Positions 33,642 through 42,177 of a stretch of 64,000 nucleotides of DNA are shown here, in pieces (position 1 is the stretch's first letter; each line of letters starts with the position of its first letter). The DNA lies in assembly GCF_047345485.1 (NCBI RefSeq), contig NZ_JBLFEN010000003.1, positions 1-64,000 of the forward strand, given 5' to 3'. The notes below the pieces were generated by a model, which saw only the letters and a list, made by a program, of their open reading frames with translations, did no database searches and was not told the origin of the DNA. Source of the stretch: Jejuia sp047345485 (GTDB lineage: Bacteria; Bacteroidota; Bacteroidia; Flavobacteriales; Flavobacteriaceae). Both the position numbers and the translations under genes were made by a program.

Positions 33642-33667
33642 CACGCAATTATAACTGTAATTGCAAC

Positions 33668-35140
33668 ATGACTGCACACGAAAACAAAATTCTAGGTGAA
33701 GGTTTAACTTACGACGATGTACTTCTAGTACCAGCCTTTTCAGAAGTATTACCAAGAGAGGTAAGTATTCAAACAAAATTCACAAAAAACATTACCATTA
33801 ACGTACCGATTATTTCGGCGGCAATGGATACCGTAACCGAAAGTAAAATGGCCATAGCTATGGCGCAAGAAGGTGGTATTGGTGTACTTCATAAAAACAT
33901 GAGTATAGAAGCTCAAGCTATGAAAGTACGTCGTGTTAAGCGTGCAGAAAGCGGTATGATCATAGATCCTGTTACTTTACCACTCACCGCAACAGTTGCA
34001 GATGCTAAACAAAACATGGCAGAACATAGCATTGGTGGTATACCAATTGTAGATAAAGATGGTACCCTTAAAGGTATAGTTACTAATCGTGATTTACGTT
34101 TTGAGCATGAAAACAAAAAATCTATCGCTGAGGTTATGACCTCTGAAAATTTAGTAACAGCAGCAGTGGGTACGTCGTTAAATGATGCCGAAAGCATACT
34201 TCAAGAACATAAAATAGAAAAGCTATTGATAGTTGACGATAACTATAAATTATCTGGCTTAATAACGTTTAGAGACATTACAAAGCTAAGTCAGAAACCA
34301 AATGCCAATAAAGATAAATATGGGCGTTTACGTGTAGCTGCAGCTATTGGTGTTACTGGTGATGCTGTAGATAGGGCAGAAGCCTTAGTTAATGCTAGTG
34401 TTGATGCTGTAGTAATTGATACCGCTCACGGGCATACTAAAGGCGTAGTAAGTATATTAAAAGAAATAAAGAAAAAGTTTCCGCAGCTCGATGTTATTGT
34501 TGGTAATATAGCCACAGGTGCTGCAGCTAAATATTTAGTAGAAGCTGGCGCAGATGCTGTTAAAGTTGGTATTGGTCCAGGTTCTATATGTACTACACGC
34601 GTTGTTGCAGGTGTTGGTTTTCCACAATTTTCAGCAGTATTAGAAGTTGCTGCGGCTATAAAAGGTACAGGTGTTCCTGTAATTGCAGATGGTGGTATTC
34701 GTTACACAGGTGATATTCCAAAAGCTATTGCAGCGGGTGCAGATACCGTAATGTTAGGGTCGCTTTTAGCAGGTACAAAAGAATCTCCAGGAGAAACCAT
34801 TATTTACGAAGGGCGTAAATTTAAGTCTTACCGTGGCATGGGTTCTGTAGAAGCTATGAAGCAAGGGAGTAAAGACCGTTATTTCCAAGATGTAGAAGAC
34901 GATATTAAAAAACTAGTACCAGAGGGTATTGTTGGTCGTGTGCCTTACAAAGGCGAATTAAACGAAAGTATCCATCAGTTTGTTGGTGGTTTACGTGCAG
35001 GTATGGGCTATTGCGGCGCTAAAGATATTGCTACTTTAAAAGAAACGGGTCAGTTTGTAAAAATTACAGCAAGTGGTATTAATGAGAGTCATCCACATGA
35101 TGTAACCATTACTAAAGAATCACCTAATTATTCTAGATAG
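33668..35140 (+). CDS. guaB: Inosine-5'-monophosphate dehydrogenase
   Basis: GuaB oxidises IMP to XMP with NAD, the committed step of GMP synthesis. The 490 residues form a TIM barrel interrupted by a Bateman module of two CBS domains (about 95-205; IDPVTLPLTATVADAKQNM and MTSENLVTAAVGTSLNDAES). The catalytic Cys loop is GIGPGSICTTRVVAGVG, the phosphate-binding segment is VIADGGIRYTGDIPKAIAAG and the mobile flap is KGELNESIHQFVGGLRAGMG with YCGA. The ATG at 33668 gives the standard N-terminus. It is monocistronic, convergent with the DUF192 gene (9 bases). Confidence 0.97.
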   Translation: MTAHENKILGEGLTYDDVLLVPAFSEVLPREVSIQTKFTKNITINVPIISAAMDTVTESKMAIAMAQEGGIGVLHKNMSIEAQAMKVRRVKRAESGMIIDPVTLPLTATVADAKQNMAEHSIGGIPIVDKDGTLKGIVTNRDLRFEHENKKSIAEVMTSENLVTAAVGTSLNDAESILQEHKIEKLLIVDDNYKLSGLITFRDITKLSQKPNANKDKYGRLRVAAAIGVTGDAVDRAEALVNASVDAVVIDTAHGHTKGVVSILKEIKKKFPQLDVIVGNIATGAAAKYLVEAGADAVKVGIGPGSICTTRVVAGVGFPQFSAVLEVAAAIKGTGVPVIADGGIRYTGDIPKAIAAGADTVMLGSLLAGTKESPGETIIYEGRKFKSYRGMGSVEAMKQGSKDRYFQDVEDDIKKLVPEGIVGRVPYKGELNESIHQFVGGLRAGMGYCGAKDIATLKETGQFVKITASGINESHPHDVTITKESPNYSR

Positions 35141-35149
35141 TAGTTTTTG

Positions 35150-35638
35150 TTATAGTTTTGAAAAGTAGACTGCATCACCAACTTTTAACCCCCAAGTATC
35201 AGTTAATCCTGCATTAATTTCTAAAACATATTTAGCAGGAATTTCTGATGGTAATGACGTTTCATTAAAGGGTTTTGCATTTTTTTGAAAGCTCACAATA
35301 GTTGTATCCGAATTCATATAGATAATATCTAATGGTATTCTTGTGTTTTTCATGTAGAAAAAGCGTTGTTGCTCATCTTCAAAAATAAATAGCATGCCTT
35401 GTTTTTTTGCCATGGTATTGCGGTACATTAATCCTGTTTGGATATCAAAATCTGTATCTGCAACTTCAATATCTAATGCAATTTTTAAAGTATCTTTTTC
35501 AGAATTAAAAATAGATAATTTACCTTCTTTTTTAAATGTAACTTCGGTTTGGGAAACAGCCTTTGTTTCTTTCTTACAAGAATAAAAAGCGACACTTATA
35601 AGCAGTGAGATATAGAAAGGACTTAAAAAACGTTTCAT
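35150..35638 (-). CDS. DUF192 lipoprotein
   Basis: The N-terminus MKRFLSPFYISLLISVAFYS with lipobox YSC makes this a lipoprotein. A DUF192 domain follows (about 50-160): LDIEVADTDFDIQTGLMYRN, KQGMLFIFEDEQQRFFYMKN and TRIPLDIIYMNSDTTIVSFQ are the family's ordered motifs, ending in KYVLEINAGLTDTWGLKVGD. DUF192 proteins are small beta-barrels found in the envelope and of unknown activity. It lies directly behind lgt on the same strand (3 bases between), so the lipoprotein is made with the enzyme that lipidates it. Confidence 0.92.
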   Translation of the reverse strand: MKRFLSPFYISLLISVAFYSCKKETKAVSQTEVTFKKEGKLSIFNSEKDTLKIALDIEVADTDFDIQTGLMYRNTMAKKQGMLFIFEDEQQRFFYMKNTRIPLDIIYMNSDTTIVSFQKNAKPFNETSLPSEIPAKYVLEINAGLTDTWGLKVGDAVYFSKL

Positions 35639-35641
35639 GTT

Positions 35642-36565
35642 TTAACGTACCACCGTTTTAGGTTTATAAATAAACATAAAATATAAGCCTATTACAATGA
35701 AAGGAATACTTAGCCATTGACCAGTATTTAAATTGAACCAATTTATATATTCGTCTCCTTGCGGCTCTTTTACGTATTCTACAAAGAACCTTACTGTCCA
35801 TAATAACACTAAAAACAAACCAAAAAGAAAACCAGTTTGGTTTTTTTTAGGAGTTTTAGAATAGAAATACCACAATAAAAGAAAAACAAAAATATAACAA
35901 AATGATTCGTATAGTTGAGAAGGGTGACGATAGGGTACCGCTTCTAATAATTCTGGATTGCTAGCAATAGCGTTATAGGCATCTTGTACATCTTTAACTC
36001 CTGTTTTTCTAACAACTTCGTATTTATTATAATAATCTTGAATAAAACGTACACCAAGCGGAAAATCGCCTGAGGCTTTTCCGATAATTTCAGAATTAAT
36101 AAAATTACCAATTCTTACAAATACAGCACCTGAAGCTACAGGAATCACTATACGATCTAAAATCCAAAGTAACGATTTGTAATTGTATTTTTTACGGTAT
36201 AGATACATACCAACAATAATACCTATTGCAGCGCCATGACTTGCTAATCCTTGAAAACCAGTAAATTGTATACCATCTTTAAAACTAAAAGGTAAAAATA
36301 TGCTAAAAAAGTCTTGCTTTATAAGTTCAGATTGATAAAAGAGCACATGACCTAAACGCGCACCTAGCATGGTAGATAATACCACGTATATAAACATAGG
36401 GTCTAAATACTCTAGGTTAATCTTTTCTTTTGTGTAGATACGCTTCATAATGTACCAACCCAAAATAAAAGCTATAACCCACATAAGGCTATAAAAATGT
36501 AGTTTAAAATCGCCTACGATATCAATTCCTGTTACAGGATTCCAGTTAAACTTTAATGCGTGCAT
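35642..36565 (-). CDS. lgt: Prolipoprotein diacylglyceryl transferase
   Basis: Lgt transfers diacylglycerol from phosphatidylglycerol to the lipobox Cys, the first step of lipoprotein maturation at the inner membrane. The 307-residue protein has about seven helices. The conserved signature appears as VFVRIGNFINSEIIGKASG, with the invariant Arg-Ile-Gly-Asn-Phe, and the second motif is YRHPSQLYESF. HALKFNWNPVTG opens the protein. The minus-strand leader carries TATATTTA about 20 bases upstream, a partial promoter match. Given how many lipoproteins this window encodes, this enzyme is central here. Confidence 0.95.
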   Translation of the reverse strand: MHALKFNWNPVTGIDIVGDFKLHFYSLMWVIAFILGWYIMKRIYTKEKINLEYLDPMFIYVVLSTMLGARLGHVLFYQSELIKQDFFSIFLPFSFKDGIQFTGFQGLASHGAAIGIIVGMYLYRKKYNYKSLLWILDRIVIPVASGAVFVRIGNFINSEIIGKASGDFPLGVRFIQDYYNKYEVVRKTGVKDVQDAYNAIASNPELLEAVPYRHPSQLYESFCYIFVFLLLWYFYSKTPKKNQTGFLFGLFLVLLWTVRFFVEYVKEPQGDEYINWFNLNTGQWLSIPFIVIGLYFMFIYKPKTVVR

Positions 36566-36739
36566 GAATATTATTTTACTGCGTAAATATAAAGGTTTAA
36601 CACCACTTTAGTGTTAAATTTTTGTTTACCTATTTTAAAAACAACTCACTAAATTTTTGCTTTAGTGTATTAATAATTTGTTATCTCAGACTCCATTTGA
36701 ATTTAATAAAAAAGTTTATAAATCAAATTTGATATATAC

Positions 36740-37867
36740 TTATTTGGCTAAACTCAAAATTTCAACCTCAAAAATAAGATTTGTTTTAGGCGGTATACCT
36801 CGGTTTCCTGCTTCTCCATATCCTAAGTGATAAGGAACAAATAGAGTAGCCTTATCTCCAACTCTTAAGTGTTGTAAGCCTTCTTTAAAACCTGCTATCA
36901 TGGTAGCATCGGGACTTAAATCTGCTTTTATAGGTTTATAAGCATTTGCTGCTTTTTTTCTTTGATTAACAGCTTCTAAAGCTTCAGCTAATGATAAATC
37001 GCTTGTGTCAAGTAATTTTCCGTCTTCAAAAAATAGAGCATAGTGCGCCATAGCTTTTGAGAATACTTTGAGTGGTTCACCATCTCCAGCTTTAGAAATA
37101 TAATATTTTAGACCAGACTCTAAAGTTGTAGCTTTTTCTTTTTGTAAACGATGCTTTTCAACAGTTTTATTTTTTATGTTTTCTTTACGCGCTTTTTCAG
37201 CTTTTTCTCTTTTTTCGCGTTCAGCAAAATGACTTTCAAAAACATAAGGGGCATTAAATTTTTTAGCATCACTACCTTTTCTAATTATCTTTAGTTGGTT
37301 AATAACTACGCTGTCTATTGGTTTATCTCTAGCATCGGTTTCAATATTAGAAATAGAATCTTGCACATCTAAGCCAAAAACCAATTCGCCAAAAACGCTA
37401 TAACGATTATCTAAATCTGGACGCGGTACTTCGGTAATATAAAATTGACTACCGTTAGTGTTTGATCCAGAATTTGCCATGGCTAAAATGCCTGGTTTAT
37501 CATGTTTTAAGTCAGGATGAAATTCATCCATAAAACGATAACCAGGGTTTCCAGCGCCAGTACCCAAAGGATCGCCACCTTGTACCATAAATTTATCAAT
37601 AATACGATGAAAAATTAAACCATCGTAAAACTTTTCTTTTTTGTATTTCTCATTAACTAAAGTGTTTGTGCCTTCTGCTAGTGCAATAAAATTTGCTGAA
37701 GTAACTGGTGCCTTTTTATAATTTAATTTAGCTACCATTTTTCCTTTTGTGGTATTTATTTCGGCGTAAATACCATCTTCTAATTCTGGGTATTGCGATT
37801 TACAACCCGAAAGCGCTAGTGTAAAAACCGTTACAATACAAACGGTTATAGTATTCAATTTTAACAT
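36740..37867 (-). CDS. Lipoprotein peptidyl-prolyl isomerase, cyclophilin-FKBP fusion
   Basis: This 375-residue protein repeats the architecture of the cytoplasmic enzyme at 12463-13395 but carries an SPII signal (lipobox LSGC at about 21). The cyclophilin domain (about 32-200) keeps FHRIIDKFMVQGGDPLG and ANSGSNTNGSQFYITEVPRP; the Lys/Glu-rich linker (about 215-245) is longer; the FKBP domain (about 250-375) is more divergent, with HYALFFEDGKLLDTSDL and FVPYHLGYGEAGNRGIPPKT. A periplasmic folding role is likely. It lies directly after gldI with a 1-base gap, so three genes (nrnA, gldI and this) form one leftward unit. Confidence 0.93.
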   Translation of the reverse strand: MLKLNTITVCIVTVFTLALSGCKSQYPELEDGIYAEINTTKGKMVAKLNYKKAPVTSANFIALAEGTNTLVNEKYKKEKFYDGLIFHRIIDKFMVQGGDPLGTGAGNPGYRFMDEFHPDLKHDKPGILAMANSGSNTNGSQFYITEVPRPDLDNRYSVFGELVFGLDVQDSISNIETDARDKPIDSVVINQLKIIRKGSDAKKFNAPYVFESHFAEREKREKAEKARKENIKNKTVEKHRLQKEKATTLESGLKYYISKAGDGEPLKVFSKAMAHYALFFEDGKLLDTSDLSLAEALEAVNQRKKAANAYKPIKADLSPDATMIAGFKEGLQHLRVGDKATLFVPYHLGYGEAGNRGIPPKTNLIFEVEILSLAK

Positions 37868-37868
37868 G

Positions 37869-38417
37869 CTAATTATCTTCTGTTTTTGTGATAGAATTTA
37901 CAGTAACTTCTGCAATAAGAGGAATATTTGTACCAATTTTATTCTCATCACCATAATAGCCGTAAGCTTTTTGAGAAGGGAATAAAAACGTAACGGTTTC
38001 ACCAGGTTTCATAAGTTTTAAACCTTCACGTAAACCAGTAAATAACTCTTGTCTATCCATAGTATAGTTTAAATTTTTAAAATTATCAACTGGATAGATA
38101 AGGTTTCCCTTTAAATCTTTTAATGTATAAGAGTAATTTACAATATCACCATAGTTAGGCGTAGGAGCAATAGCTTCATTAGTTTTAGTATTATAGTAGT
38201 ACCAAAATCCGTTTTCAGAGGCTAAATATTCATTACTAGAATTAGCAGACATTATTTGGTTAAACTGTGCTTGTTCTTTTGCATTCAGTTTTTTATTGCG
38301 TTCTACAGATTGATCTATAAACGAACCCGTTTTTACAGAAACAGGTTTTCGAGCTTCGGGCGTTTTGCACGCAAAGCAAAAAAGCAAAATAGTTATTAAA
38401 GTTAAAGATTTATTCAT
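37869..38417 (-). CDS. gldI: Gliding-motility-associated peptidyl-prolyl isomerase GldI
   Basis: GldI is an FKBP-type lipoprotein linked to gliding and type IX secretion in Flavobacterium. I start at the ATG at 38417 (MNKSLTLITILLFCFACKTP; lipobox FAC); an upstream extension in frame would lie inside nrnA. The FKBP domain covers about residues 75-180 with YGDIVNYSYTLKDLKGNLIY, ELFTGLREGLKLMKPGETVT and FLFPSQKAYGYYGDENKIGT. The start overlaps the nrnA stop by 8 bases. The order nrnA-gldI-PPIase is, to my knowledge, conserved in Flavobacteriaceae. Confidence 0.92.
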   Translation of the reverse strand: MNKSLTLITILLFCFACKTPEARKPVSVKTGSFIDQSVERNKKLNAKEQAQFNQIMSANSSNEYLASENGFWYYYNTKTNEAIAPTPNYGDIVNYSYTLKDLKGNLIYPVDNFKNLNYTMDRQELFTGLREGLKLMKPGETVTFLFPSQKAYGYYGDENKIGTNIPLIAEVTVNSITKTEDN

Positions 38418-39429
38418 GATGTAGGGCGTCTTTATATTGAGGTAATATACTAAGAAATTTTTCAATTGTAGCGGGTAGCGATGTTTCACTTCGTCCGCCT
38501 GCAGCATTATTATGGCCACCACCACTAAAATGTGCTCTTGAAAATTCGTTTACAGAAAAACTACCTTTTGAGCGTAATGAAATTTTAATAATTCCCTCTT
38601 GCCTGTCTTCTATAAAAATAGCGGCAAAAATAACATTATCTAAAGAGAGTGCATAATTTACTACACCTTCAGTATCTCCTTTTTTATAGTCGAATTTGCG
38701 TAATTCGTTTTGTGTTAGCGTAATATAGGCAGTTTTTAACTCTGGAATAATTTTTAAATTTGTTAACGCACAACCTAACAACTGTAACCTATTGTAGCTA
38801 TTTGTATCGTAAACGTTATTGTGTATCTCTGAGTTTTTTGCACCTTTTTCAATCAATTCTGCTACAATACGATGTGTAGTACTTGTAGTAGCAGCAAACC
38901 TGAAAGATCCTGTGTCTGTCATGATACCTAAATAAAGACATGTTGCAATATTTGTATCAATTTTATCAGTATCGCTTAGCATATTTATAAAATGATATAT
39001 CATTTCACAAGTAGAACTCATACTTACATCGCTATATGTGTAAGTAGCATAATCATCAGGTTCTTGATGGTGATCGATTAAAATTTTTGTTGCTTTCGTG
39101 GTTTCAAGTATAGCTTGCATTTGCCCTGTTCTATGAAAGGCATTAAAATCTAAAGTAAAAATAATATCAGCAGCATTAATGGTTTTATCACTTATTTCAG
39201 TTTGCACGTCGTATTTATAAATAGTATCCTCACCAGGTACCCATTTTAAAAATTCTGGATAATCATTTGGTGTTATTACTTGTAAATTATGATGGTACTT
39301 TTTAAGATAATGATATAGGCCTAACGTTGAGCCAATAGCATCACCATCAGGATTTTTATGGCAAACTATAACTATATGTTTTGGTGTGCTTAATAATGCT
39401 TTTACTGCATTAATATCGTTTGTATTCAT
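38410..39429 (-). CDS. nrnA: DHH-family nanoRNase / pAp phosphatase NrnA
   Basis: NrnA degrades short RNA oligonucleotides and dephosphorylates 3'-phosphoadenosine-5'-phosphate. The DHH domain shows IVCHKNPDGDAIGSTLGLYH (motif I), TLDFNAFHRTG (motif II), LIDHHQEPDDYATY (the DHH motif) and IMTDTGSFRFAATT (motif IV). The DHHA1 domain ends with FSGGGHNNAAGGR, the substrate-binding GGGH signature. At 339 residues it is family-sized and cytoplasmic. It is the first gene of the nrnA-gldI-PPIase unit and is divergent from ndk. Confidence 0.93.
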   Translation of the reverse strand: MNTNDINAVKALLSTPKHIVIVCHKNPDGDAIGSTLGLYHYLKKYHHNLQVITPNDYPEFLKWVPGEDTIYKYDVQTEISDKTINAADIIFTLDFNAFHRTGQMQAILETTKATKILIDHHQEPDDYATYTYSDVSMSSTCEMIYHFINMLSDTDKIDTNIATCLYLGIMTDTGSFRFAATTSTTHRIVAELIEKGAKNSEIHNNVYDTNSYNRLQLLGCALTNLKIIPELKTAYITLTQNELRKFDYKKGDTEGVVNYALSLDNVIFAAIFIEDRQEGIIKISLRSKGSFSVNEFSRAHFSGGGHNNAAGGRSETSLPATIEKFLSILPQYKDALHHE

Positions 39430-39456
39430 AGGAAACGAATATACAATTTTTTAAAC

Positions 39457-39486
39457 TTGCTATTTGTTGAAAATGCGTTACTTTTG
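39457..39486 (+). promoter_or_regulatory. Promoter of ndk
   Basis: TTG (39457-39459), 19 bases, TACTTTTG (39479-39486): a full match to the Bacteroidota promoter consensus, 20 bases before the ndk ATG. Confidence 0.85.
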
Positions 39487-39506
39487 CGGCAAATAAAAAA
39501 AACGAA

Positions 39507-39926
39507 ATGGCAACAAATAGAACATTTACAATGCTTAAACCAGATGCAGTTGAAAAAGGGCATATTGGTGCAATATTAGAAAAAATTACAGCTTCAGGGT
39601 TTAGAATTGTAGCAATGAAGTTAACGCAGATGACTACAGCTGATGCTGAAACATTTTATGCAATACACAATGAGCGCCCATTTTTTCCAGATTTAGTGGA
39701 ATATATGACACGTGGCCCTATTGTAGCTGCTATTTTAGAAAAGGAAAATGCGGTTGAAGATTTTAGAACCTTAATAGGTGCTACAAATCCTGATGATGCT
39801 GCAGATGGTACAATTAGAAAAATGTATGCTGCTTCAATAAGTGAAAATGCAGTACATGGTAGTGATAGTGATGACAATGCAGCTATTGAAGGTGCTTTTC
39901 ACTTTTCTGGAAGAGAGCAGTTTTAA
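39507..39926 (+). CDS. ndk: Nucleoside diphosphate kinase
   Basis: Ndk equalises nucleoside triphosphate pools by a phospho-histidine ping-pong reaction. The 139 residues include the N-terminal RTFTMLKPDAVEKGHIGAIL, the active-site NAVHGSDSDDNA (catalytic His), and the C-terminal GAFHFSGREQF. ERPFFPDLVEYMTRGPIVAA is the hallmark helix region. The gene is monocistronic with a full consensus promoter and a strong terminator. Confidence 0.97.
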   Translation: MATNRTFTMLKPDAVEKGHIGAILEKITASGFRIVAMKLTQMTTADAETFYAIHNERPFFPDLVEYMTRGPIVAAILEKENAVEDFRTLIGATNPDDAADGTIRKMYAASISENAVHGSDSDDNAAIEGAFHFSGREQF

Positions 39927-39950
39927 AAAAAACCTTTATAATAGTATACG

Positions 39951-39981
39951 AAAAAGCCCGAAACATTGTTTCGGGCTTTTT
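39951..39981. terminator. Strong bidirectional terminator after ndk
   Basis: A perfect 14-bp stem, AAAAAGCCCGAAAC with GTTTCGGGCTTTTT, and an ATT loop. It also terminates the leftward cold-shock gene. Confidence 0.95.
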
Positions 39982-40010
39982 GTGTTTAAAAAAAGTGAAA
40001 TAATTATATA

Positions 40011-40202
40011 TTAGATTACTTTTACGTTTACTGCGTTTAAACCTTTTCTACCTTCTTGAAGATCGAACTCAACGTTATCGCCTTCGCGAACCTCGTCTAC
40101 CAATCCAGAAATGTGAACAAAATGTTCTTTTCCTGATCCTTCTTCTGTTATGAATCCGAATCCTTTAGAATCGTTGAAAAATTTTACTGTACCTGTACTC
40201 AT
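40011..40202 (-). CDS. Cold-shock domain protein, copy A
   Basis: A 63-residue single cold-shock domain: GTVKFFNDSKGFGFITEEGS has both RNP motifs (KGFGFI and HFVHIS). It binds single-stranded RNA/DNA and acts as an RNA chaperone; whether it is cold-induced cannot be seen. It differs from copy B, 300 bases upstream, at only a few residues (TEEGSGK against IEEGSNK, and SGLVDE against SGLIDE). A terminator (40252-40282) separates the two genes, so each is transcribed on its own. Confidence 0.95.
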   Translation of the reverse strand: MSTGTVKFFNDSKGFGFITEEGSGKEHFVHISGLVDEVREGDNVEFDLQEGRKGLNAVNVKVI

Positions 40203-40251
40203 TGTATTTGTATTAAATTAATATATGTTAATGTTAGCAAAGTTCGTACCA

Positions 40252-40282
40252 CAAAAAAAGTCTATCAAGAAACTGATAGACT
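40252..40282 (-). terminator. Terminator between the two cold-shock genes
   Basis: AGTCTATCA/TGATAGACT (40259-40267 and 40274-40282) is followed on the minus strand by a T7 run. It terminates copy B before copy A. Confidence 0.85.
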
Positions 40283-40310
40283 CTTTGTTGTAATTGTTCA
40301 AGTATATATA

Positions 40311-40502
40311 TTAAATTACTTTTACGTTTACTGCGTTTAAACCTTTTCTACCTTCCTGTAGATCGAATTCAACGTTGTCACCTTCGCGAACTTCGTCAAT
40401 TAATCCAGAAATGTGAACAAAATGTTCTTTGTTTGAACCTTCTTCGATGATAAATCCAAATCCTTTTGAATCGTTGAAGAATTTTACTGTTCCTGTACTC
40501 AT
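40311..40502 (-). CDS. Cold-shock domain protein, copy B
   Basis: A 63-residue cold-shock domain nearly identical to copy A; the tandem arrangement is a recent duplication or has been homogenised by conversion. RNP motifs GFGFI and HFVHIS are intact. The minus-strand leader has TACCTTTG (40537-40530), a match to TAnnTTTG, with TTG 21 bases further upstream, leaving an AT-rich 5' leader of about 25 bases. It is terminated by the hairpin at 40252-40282. Confidence 0.95.
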   Translation of the reverse strand: MSTGTVKFFNDSKGFGFIIEEGSNKEHFVHISGLIDEVREGDNVEFDLQEGRKGLNAVNVKVI

Positions 40503-40662
40503 ACTATAAAAATTAAATTATTAAAGCCACAAAGGTAATATGTAAAAACTTTAAAAATCAATTAATTACGATTTTTTTTTAATAATTTTAGGGATGACTG
40601 TTAAAAAGCTTATTAACAGTAGTGTTAGCTTATAAGTGATTTTAAATAATATTATCTTTTAA

Positions 40663-40959
40663 TTATCGTAAAACAAGCTTTTTTATTAGGTTTTGTCCTA
40701 ATTCTTCATTTAGCATGTCAATAATTTTTTGTTTACCATAGCTTAGTTCTTCTCTTAAAACACTGGAATTTAACTGTATATAAAGTGTTTCGCGTTCTAA
40801 CTTCACAGAAGTGGTATAATTATTAACGCCATTACCCATAAGTTTAGCCCAAGCTTCTGCGGCATTTACTTTGTTAAGACCTTTTTCTAGTTTATTGGTT
40901 TCTACAAACTCTTTTAAAGCGTCTTTAATACTAAGGTGTTCGTTGTTGCGTTTGGGCAT
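40663..40959 (-). CDS. DUF721 (DciA-like) protein
   Basis: A 98-residue protein of the DUF721 family: AAEAWAKLMGNGVNNYTTSV and KLERETLYIQLNSSVLREEL are the conserved KH-like fold segments, ending in LNEELGQNLIKKLVLR. DUF721 domains include DciA, which loads or assists the replicative helicase in bacteria without DnaC, so a replication role is a reasonable inference. It is 3 bases from recF on the same strand, a pairing that supports a role in DNA metabolism. Confidence 0.88.
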   Translation of the reverse strand: MPKRNNEHLSIKDALKEFVETNKLEKGLNKVNAAEAWAKLMGNGVNNYTTSVKLERETLYIQLNSSVLREELSYGKQKIIDMLNEELGQNLIKKLVLR

Positions 40960-40962
40960 GGT

Positions 40963-42042
40963 TTAAAGTTTAAAAATTTCATAAGATTGATGTACTTGCT
41001 TTACAGCATTTTCAGTTCTATCGGCGTGTGTATCGCTTATAAATAACTGCCCAAAGTTTTCATCATCAACTAATTTAATAATTTGTGCTACGCGATGTTC
41101 GTCTAGTTTATCAAAAATATCATCTAATAATAAAATAGGATTTACACCACTTTGTGCTTTAATAAAATCAAATTGTGCTAGTTTTAGTGCAATTAAAAAC
41201 GATTTTTGCTGTCCTTGGCTTCCAAATTTCTTTACTGGATGACCTTCTATATTAAATATTAAATCATCTTTATGTATGCCAACGCTAGTATATTGTAACG
41301 CTTTGTCCTTATTTATGTTAGTCTTTAAGAGGTTTAATAAAGTGTCATCGGTTAAATGACTCTGGTATATTAAATTCACTTGCTCTTTACTATTACTTAT
41401 AGCATCGTATCTAGATTTAAAAATTGGTATAAATTCTTCTAAAAATAGATGTCGTTTTTCATAAATAATAGTACCATATTCACTAAGCTGTTCGTTATAA
41501 ACTTCTAAAGTATCTGCATTAAAAGTATGGTTTAGCGCAAAGTATTTTAGTAAAGCATTACGTTGTGCTATTACTTTATTATAGTTTATTAAATTTTTTA
41601 AATAGCTTTTATCACTTTGCGAAATTACGCTGTCTATAAATTTTCGTCGCGTGCTACTACCCTCAATAATTAAATCTCTATCAGCTGGAGAAATAATAAC
41701 AAGAGGCAAAAAACCTATATGTTGGCTAAATTTCTCATAGGCTTTTCCGTTGCGTTTTATTACTTTTTTTTGTCCGCGTTTTAGGCTAATTACAATTGTT
41801 TCGGCTTTTTCGGCTTTTTCATAATCACCATTCACCACAAAAAAGGCTTCATCATGTTTTATATTTTGAAGTGCCACAGGATTAAAATAGCTTTTACCAA
41901 AAGAGAGGTGGTAAATAGCATCTAAAATATTGGTTTTGCCAACACCATTATTGCCAACGAAACAATTAATTTTTTCGTTGAAGCTAAAGGATTGACTTTC
42001 AAAATTTTTATAGTTGACTAACGAAAGTGATTTTAAAATCAT
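40963..42042 (-). CDS. recF: DNA replication and repair protein RecF
   Basis: RecF is an SMC-like ATPase that promotes RecA loading at gaps with RecO and RecR. The 359 residues have P-loop VGNNGVGKTNILDAIYHLSF (about 28-47), the signature FGSQGQQKSFLIALKLAQF and Walker B ILLLDDIFDKLDEHR near the C-terminus. Length is normal. Unlike many bacteria, dnaA, dnaN and gyrB are not beside it; the partner here is the DUF721 gene. It is divergent from the TPR protein gene. Confidence 0.95.
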   Translation of the reverse strand: MILKSLSLVNYKNFESQSFSFNEKINCFVGNNGVGKTNILDAIYHLSFGKSYFNPVALQNIKHDEAFFVVNGDYEKAEKAETIVISLKRGQKKVIKRNGKAYEKFSQHIGFLPLVIISPADRDLIIEGSSTRRKFIDSVISQSDKSYLKNLINYNKVIAQRNALLKYFALNHTFNADTLEVYNEQLSEYGTIIYEKRHLFLEEFIPIFKSRYDAISNSKEQVNLIYQSHLTDDTLLNLLKTNINKDKALQYTSVGIHKDDLIFNIEGHPVKKFGSQGQQKSFLIALKLAQFDFIKAQSGVNPILLLDDIFDKLDEHRVAQIIKLVDDENFGQLFISDTHADRTENAVKQVHQSYEIFKL

Positions 42043-42147
42043 TAAAAGCGTAACTTAAATCGTGTGTAATTTAAAAATATAGTAAAAAGAAGTGCAAATT
42101 ATTGAAAAATAACAAATAAATAGCCTTTTAAATCACAAGAAAAATTA

Positions 42148-42155
42148 TATTTTTG
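42148..42155 (+). promoter_or_regulatory. Promoter -7 element of the TPR-ribH unit
   Basis: TATTTTTG matches TAnnTTTG, 22 bases before the ATG at 42178. CTTTTA stands where the -33 TTG is expected. Confidence 0.45.
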
Positions 42156-42177
42156 CGCGATATTAATTTTAGAATTT

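Larger units (their letters stand above)
33368..33667. other. guaB upstream region with structured repeat and promoter
   Basis: This 300-base gap has no credible ORF. It holds the two-part inverted repeat at 33371-33533 and, at 33634-33641, TATATTTG, a match to the -7 promoter element 27 bases before the guaB ATG. Confidence 0.65.

Noticed and set aside
38418..38525. N-terminal extension of gldI
   Set aside because: It lies within nrnA and would bury the lipoprotein signal peptide.
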